Origin: DATACZ01 sp036258795
GTDB lineage: Bacteria; Actinomycetota; CADDZG01; JAHWKV01
Length of the DNA: 17,726 nucleotides
NCBI GenBank assembly: GCA_036258795.1
Contig: DATACZ010000063.1
Span: 1 to 17,726 of the forward strand
Direction: 5' to 3'
Part shown: positions 14,952 to 17,726 of the stretch, piece by piece
Layout of the letters: every line of letters begins with the position of its first letter
Numbering within the stretch: position 1 is the stretch's first letter
The notes under the pieces: generated by a model
Seen by the model: only the letters and a program-made list of their open reading frames with translations
Told to the model about the DNA's origin: nothing
Databases searched by the model: none
Program-made: the position numbers and the translations under genes

Positions 14952-15851
14952 GTGGTACTCCTTGCCGGGTTGATGGTGGCGGCTGCCCTTCCGGCTGGGG
15001 TTGTCACCAGAGCATGGCTTCTCCAGCATTCACCTCGGCGGCTTTCCACCACGAACTATAGGGGGCGTCAGGTCCCTGTAGTTGGGGGTATTGCCGTGAT
15101 TGCTGGTCTGCTCTTCGCCGAGCTGATCGCGCTGGTGGCAGCGGCGTCCTGGCCGGGGGACGCAGACCTGACGGACGCATTCGCCCTCTCCGCCATGGAG
15201 GCCTTGACCGGAACGGTTCACCTGGCAGCACTCATCCTGGCGGTGGGTTTTTTCCTTCTGGGACTGGTGGATGATCTGGCGGCTGACCGCCAGAGCAAGG
15301 GGCTGGCGGGGCACCTGAAGGCGCTGATGCGAGGAACCGTCACCACGGGCACCATCAAAGCCGTCGGCGGTTTGGCCCTGGCCCTCGCCGTGGCGTGGTG
15401 GATCGAGGGGAGCGCCCTGGAAACCCTGTTGGACGCCTTGCTGATCGCTCTGGCGGCCAACCTGGTCAACCTCCTGGACCTGAGACCTGGAAGGGCCGTA
15501 AAGAGCTTCCTGATCCTGTGGCTTCCGGTTGTCGCCACGTTGCTTGCCAAAAACCACTCCCTGGCACCGGCCCTTGCCGCGGCGGGCTTCGCGGCTGTTG
15601 CATGGCTCCCTGCGGACCTCGGCGAGAGGGGGATGCTTGGGGACTCCGGCGCCAACATGCTGGGGGCGATTCTCGGCGCCGCGGTGGCATGGGCGTTCGA
15701 CATGCCACTCAAGCTTGCGGTGCTGGCGGTTCTGGCGCTGACGACGCTTTCCTCCGAGCGATGGTCTTTTACCAAGGTGATAGAGCGGGTGGGGCCGCTC
15801 CGGTGGTTCGACGAGCTGGGGAGGGTGCCGGGCACCAGACAGTGGGAATAA
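14952..15851 (+). CDS. MraY/WecA-family phosphoglycosyltransferase (glycosyltransferase 4, PNPT)
   Basis: This 299-residue polytopic membrane enzyme belongs to the family that moves a phospho-sugar from a UDP-sugar to a polyprenyl phosphate carrier. Landmarks are TNYRGRQVPVVGG (34-46), the catalytic Asp pair in LGLVDDLAADRQ (103-114), a conserved-type basic region GTIKAVGG (133-140), NLVNLLDLRPGRAVKSF (170-186) and LGDSGANMLGAILG (229-242). Around nine to ten hydrophobic segments are present. The NLLDLRPGRA motif takes the place of the NxxNxxDGLDGL seen in WecA and TagO, so this is a distinct subfamily. It lacks the MraY histidine-rich loop, so it is unlikely to be the housekeeping MraY. The gene begins with GTG, apparently leaderless. 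Position suggests it initiates a lipid-linked surface glycan. Confidence 0.85.
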   Translation: MVLLAGLMVAAALPAGVVTRAWLLQHSPRRLSTTNYRGRQVPVVGGIAVIAGLLFAELIALVAAASWPGDADLTDAFALSAMEALTGTVHLAALILAVGFFLLGLVDDLAADRQSKGLAGHLKALMRGTVTTGTIKAVGGLALALAVAWWIEGSALETLLDALLIALAANLVNLLDLRPGRAVKSFLILWLPVVATLLAKNHSLAPALAAAGFAAVAWLPADLGERGMLGDSGANMLGAILGAAVAWAFDMPLKLAVLAVLALTTLSSERWSFTKVIERVGPLRWFDELGRVPGTRQWE

Positions 15852-15900
15852 ATCTTTAGGGGACCTTTGCCTTAGCCGCGGGGTTGCGCCAGCGGTCTGC

Positions 15901-15906
15901 TACGCT
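15901..15906 (+). promoter_or_regulatory. Leaderless -10 of pyrG
   Basis: TACGCT ends eight bases before the GTG at 15915. A TTGCGC (15884-15889) lies only 11 bases upstream, too near to serve as its -35. No Shine-Dalgarno is present. The location supports GTG 15915 rather than the upstream TTG at 15906, which overlaps the hexamer. Confidence 0.5.
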
Positions 15907-15914
15907 TGGGTTCC

Positions 15915-17627
15915 GTGGCCAAGCACATCTTTGTGACCGGCGGAGTGGCATCGAGCCTCGGAAAAGGCCTCACCGCCGCCTCTCTGGGCCGCCTCCTCAA
16001 AAGCCGAGGACTTCGGGTCACGATGCAAAAGCTCGATCCCTACATCAACGTCGATCCCGGCACCATGAGCCCTTTCCAGCACGGCGAGGTTTTCGTAACC
16101 GACGACGGGGCGGAGACCGATCTCGACCTGGGGCACTATGAGAGGTTCATCGACGAGAACCTTCACCGAAATTCCAATGTCACGACTGGGGCCATTTACC
16201 AATCAGTTATCGCCAAGGAGCGCCGGGGGGACTTCCTGGGTGACACGGTCCAGGTAATACCCCACATCACGAATGAGATAAAGGACCGGATCCTCCGAGT
16301 CGGACAAGCGGCGGAGGCGGACATCGTCATCACCGAGGTTGGCGGGACTGTTGGTGACATCGAGAGCCTGCCCTTCCTGGAAGCGATTCGTCAGCTTCGC
16401 CTGGAGGTGGGACGGGAGAACGTCTGCTACGTTCACGTCACGCTTGCGCCGTACATCGGTCCCTCCGGAGAGCTCAAGACCAAGCCCACGCAGCACTCGG
16501 TCAGGGAGCTGCGAAGCATTGGAATCCAACCGGACGCACTCGTGCTGCGCTCTGACCGTCCCATCTCGGCCAACCTCAAGCGAAAGATCTCGCTGCTCTG
16601 CGACGTCGAGATGGGAGGGATCACCTCGGCCGTTGATACATCGAACATCTATGCCATTCCCCTGGTGATCTACGAGGAGGGCCTCGACGGGTTCGTGCTT
16701 AATCACCTTCAGCTGAGAACGCCTCCGCCCGATCTGACCGAGTGGCGGGCGCTTATCGATCGAGTAGAGCATCCTCAGTCCAGGGTTCGCATCGGGCTAT
16801 TCGGCAAGTACGTGGACCTGCCGGATGCCTACCTGTCGGTCATAGAAGCCCTCAAGGCCGGCGGATATGCGGTGGGCGCCGAGGTTGAAATCGTTTGGAT
16901 AGCAAGCGACGAGAACCACAGCGGAAACGGCGAGCCTTCGCCGGATGAGCTCGCCCGTAACCTTGCCTCTCACCTCACGTCGGGCGGGCCTGAGACGGTT
17001 AGAGGGCTGGACGGGATCCTGGTGCCGGGAGGATTCGGAATACGAGGCATCGAGGGGAAGATCGAGGCGGTCAGGGTGGCCCGGGAAGAGGGCATACCCT
17101 TCCTTGGGCTGTGTCTGGGGCTCCAGTGCGCGGTTATCGAGTTTGCGCGGAATGTGGCCGGACTCCAGGGAGCCAACTCGGTTGAGTTCGATGAGATGAC
17201 CGCTCATCCGGTGATCGATCTAATGCCGGAGCAGGAGGAGATCTACGAGAAGGGTGGGTCCATGAGGCTGGGACTCTGGCCGGCCAGGTTGCGAGCCGGA
17301 AGCAAGGCCAGGGAGATCTACGGTGAGGAGGTCATATACGAACGGCATCGTCACCGCTATGAGGTCAACACCGCCTATCACTCGACTCTCCAGGATCATG
17401 GGATGGTTCTCAGCGGTACGTCTCCGGATGGCCGTCTGGTGGAGATCGTGGAGCTTTCCGGTCACCCATTCTTCATGGCGTGCCAGTTCCACCCTGAGTT
17501 CAAGTCCCGCCCCAACCGGGCGCATCCCCTATTTCGGCACTTCGTTGCGGCTGCGGTTAGACGGGCCGCCGAGCGGCCGGCAGAGCTGGGGTACCGCCCG
17601 GCCGAGGCCGGCCTCCGAAGCACGTAA
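15915..17627 (+). CDS. pyrG: CTP synthase
   Basis: This 570-residue cytoplasmic enzyme makes CTP from UTP, ATP and glutamine. The N-terminal synthase domain begins MAKHIFVTGGVASSLGKGLT and has the P-loop region, the KLDPYINVDPGTM stretch, DDGAETDLDLGHYERF and ITEVGGTVGDIESLPFLEA. The C-terminal class I glutamine amidotransferase domain has GGFGIRGIEGK, nucleophile Cys400 in LGLCLGLQ, and the His/Glu pair in QFHPEFKSRP. Length and motifs are complete, so it is functional. Start GTG 15915 matches the usual (M)AKxIFVTGG beginning; an upstream TTG would add three residues. In Actinomycetota pyrG normally follows steB; here it follows the inserted envelope block. A NUDIX hydrolase gene follows, as in mycobacteria. 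Confidence 0.97.
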   Translation: MAKHIFVTGGVASSLGKGLTAASLGRLLKSRGLRVTMQKLDPYINVDPGTMSPFQHGEVFVTDDGAETDLDLGHYERFIDENLHRNSNVTTGAIYQSVIAKERRGDFLGDTVQVIPHITNEIKDRILRVGQAAEADIVITEVGGTVGDIESLPFLEAIRQLRLEVGRENVCYVHVTLAPYIGPSGELKTKPTQHSVRELRSIGIQPDALVLRSDRPISANLKRKISLLCDVEMGGITSAVDTSNIYAIPLVIYEEGLDGFVLNHLQLRTPPPDLTEWRALIDRVEHPQSRVRIGLFGKYVDLPDAYLSVIEALKAGGYAVGAEVEIVWIASDENHSGNGEPSPDELARNLASHLTSGGPETVRGLDGILVPGGFGIRGIEGKIEAVRVAREEGIPFLGLCLGLQCAVIEFARNVAGLQGANSVEFDEMTAHPVIDLMPEQEEIYEKGGSMRLGLWPARLRAGSKAREIYGEEVIYERHRHRYEVNTAYHSTLQDHGMVLSGTSPDGRLVEIVELSGHPFFMACQFHPEFKSRPNRAHPLFRHFVAAAVRRAAERPAELGYRPAEAGLRST

Positions 17628-17666
17628 TCCGTAGCCACCACCACAGCTACTTCCCCGGCAAGGCAC

Positions 17667-17672
17667 TAGGAT
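17667..17672 (+). promoter_or_regulatory. Leaderless -10 of the NUDIX gene
   Basis: TAGGAT ends six bases before the GTG at 17679. The layout matches the other leaderless starts in this window. No -35 match was found. Confidence 0.4.
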
Positions 17673-17678
17673 CATAGG

Positions 17679-17726
17679 GTGAGCCACCCGGAGGTCTTGG
17701 AGTCGTCGACGCCTTTCGATGCAGGG
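17679..17726 (+). CDS. NUDIX hydrolase (ADP-ribose pyrophosphatase type), N-terminal fragment
   Basis: Only 16 codons are visible before the right edge, reading MSHPEVLESSTPFDAG. The VLESSTPFDAG pattern resembles the conserved N-terminus of actinobacterial ADP-ribose pyrophosphatases (for example a sequence like FEVLDSETVYDGR). The gene following pyrG is a NUDIX hydrolase in M. tuberculosis (Rv1700) and its relatives. The NUDIX box itself is outside the window, so the call rests on synteny, the short N-terminal pattern and the leaderless -10 just upstream. Confidence 0.5.
   Translation, partial: MSHPEVLESSTPFDAG

Noticed and set aside
15030..15835. Long open frames opposite the phosphoglycosyltransferase gene
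   Set aside because: The encoded proteins are low-complexity and the sense frame is clearly a membrane enzyme.
1..17726. Mobile elements, CRISPR arrays, tRNA or rRNA genes, phage or defence genes
   Set aside because: No transposase, integrase, direct repeat array, cloverleaf or rRNA-like segment was seen; the space is filled by housekeeping and envelope genes.

Overview
This is a gene-dense, GC-rich chromosomal window with no intergenic gap longer than about 120 bases. The order TPR protein - HAD phosphatase - small protein - tlyA - nadK - steA - steB/mctB - pyrG - NUDIX is the conserved actinobacterial arrangement known from Mycobacterium tuberculosis Rv1691-Rv1700. The source is therefore most likely a member of Actinomycetota. 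The inserted genes and divergent proteins suggest a deep-branching or uncultured lineage rather than a mycobacterium or streptomycete. GTG and TTG starts are common, and many genes appear to be transcribed without a leader, which also fits the phylum. I cannot name a genus.

Layout. Positions 1-1642 (minus strand) hold a DUF1015 gene followed by a translationally coupled metallo-beta-lactamase-fold hydrolase. The hydrolase carries a one-base frameshift exactly in its metal-binding motif and runs off the left edge. At 1720-2909 a TPR protein and a HAD-IIA phosphatase overlap. A rhomboid protease (2906-3700, minus) shares its stop codon bases with the phosphatase, and diverges from an exported M23 peptidase (3780-4736). 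At 4814-6570 the small protein, TlyA rRNA methyltransferase and NAD kinase form one operon. recN, which usually follows nadK in this order, is absent. At 6673-8745 steA has its own leaderless promoter and is followed directly by steB/mctB.

From 8816 to 15851 the ancestral order is interrupted by an envelope block: a GT4 glycosyltransferase (minus), an FkbM-type methyltransferase, the lipid II flippase MurJ, a 768-residue protein joining a degenerate alkaline-phosphatase-like extracellular domain to a polytopic membrane domain, and a MraY/WecA-family phosphoglycosyltransferase. CTP synthase (15915-17627) and the first codons of a NUDIX hydrolase close the window.

Functionally the window mixes core metabolism (NADP and CTP supply, rRNA modification) with envelope building and remodelling: cell-separation factors SteA/SteB, an EnvC-like M23 peptidase, MurJ, and lipid-linked sugar transfer. 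The most distinctive observations are the uncharacterised 768-residue membrane protein inside the envelope block, the repeated leaderless-promoter layout (a TANNNT-like hexamer 5-8 bases before the start codon), and the precise frameshift in the hydrolase. I found no mobile element, CRISPR array, tRNA, rRNA or clear intrinsic terminator. No wholly new multi-gene system can be claimed from sequence alone.
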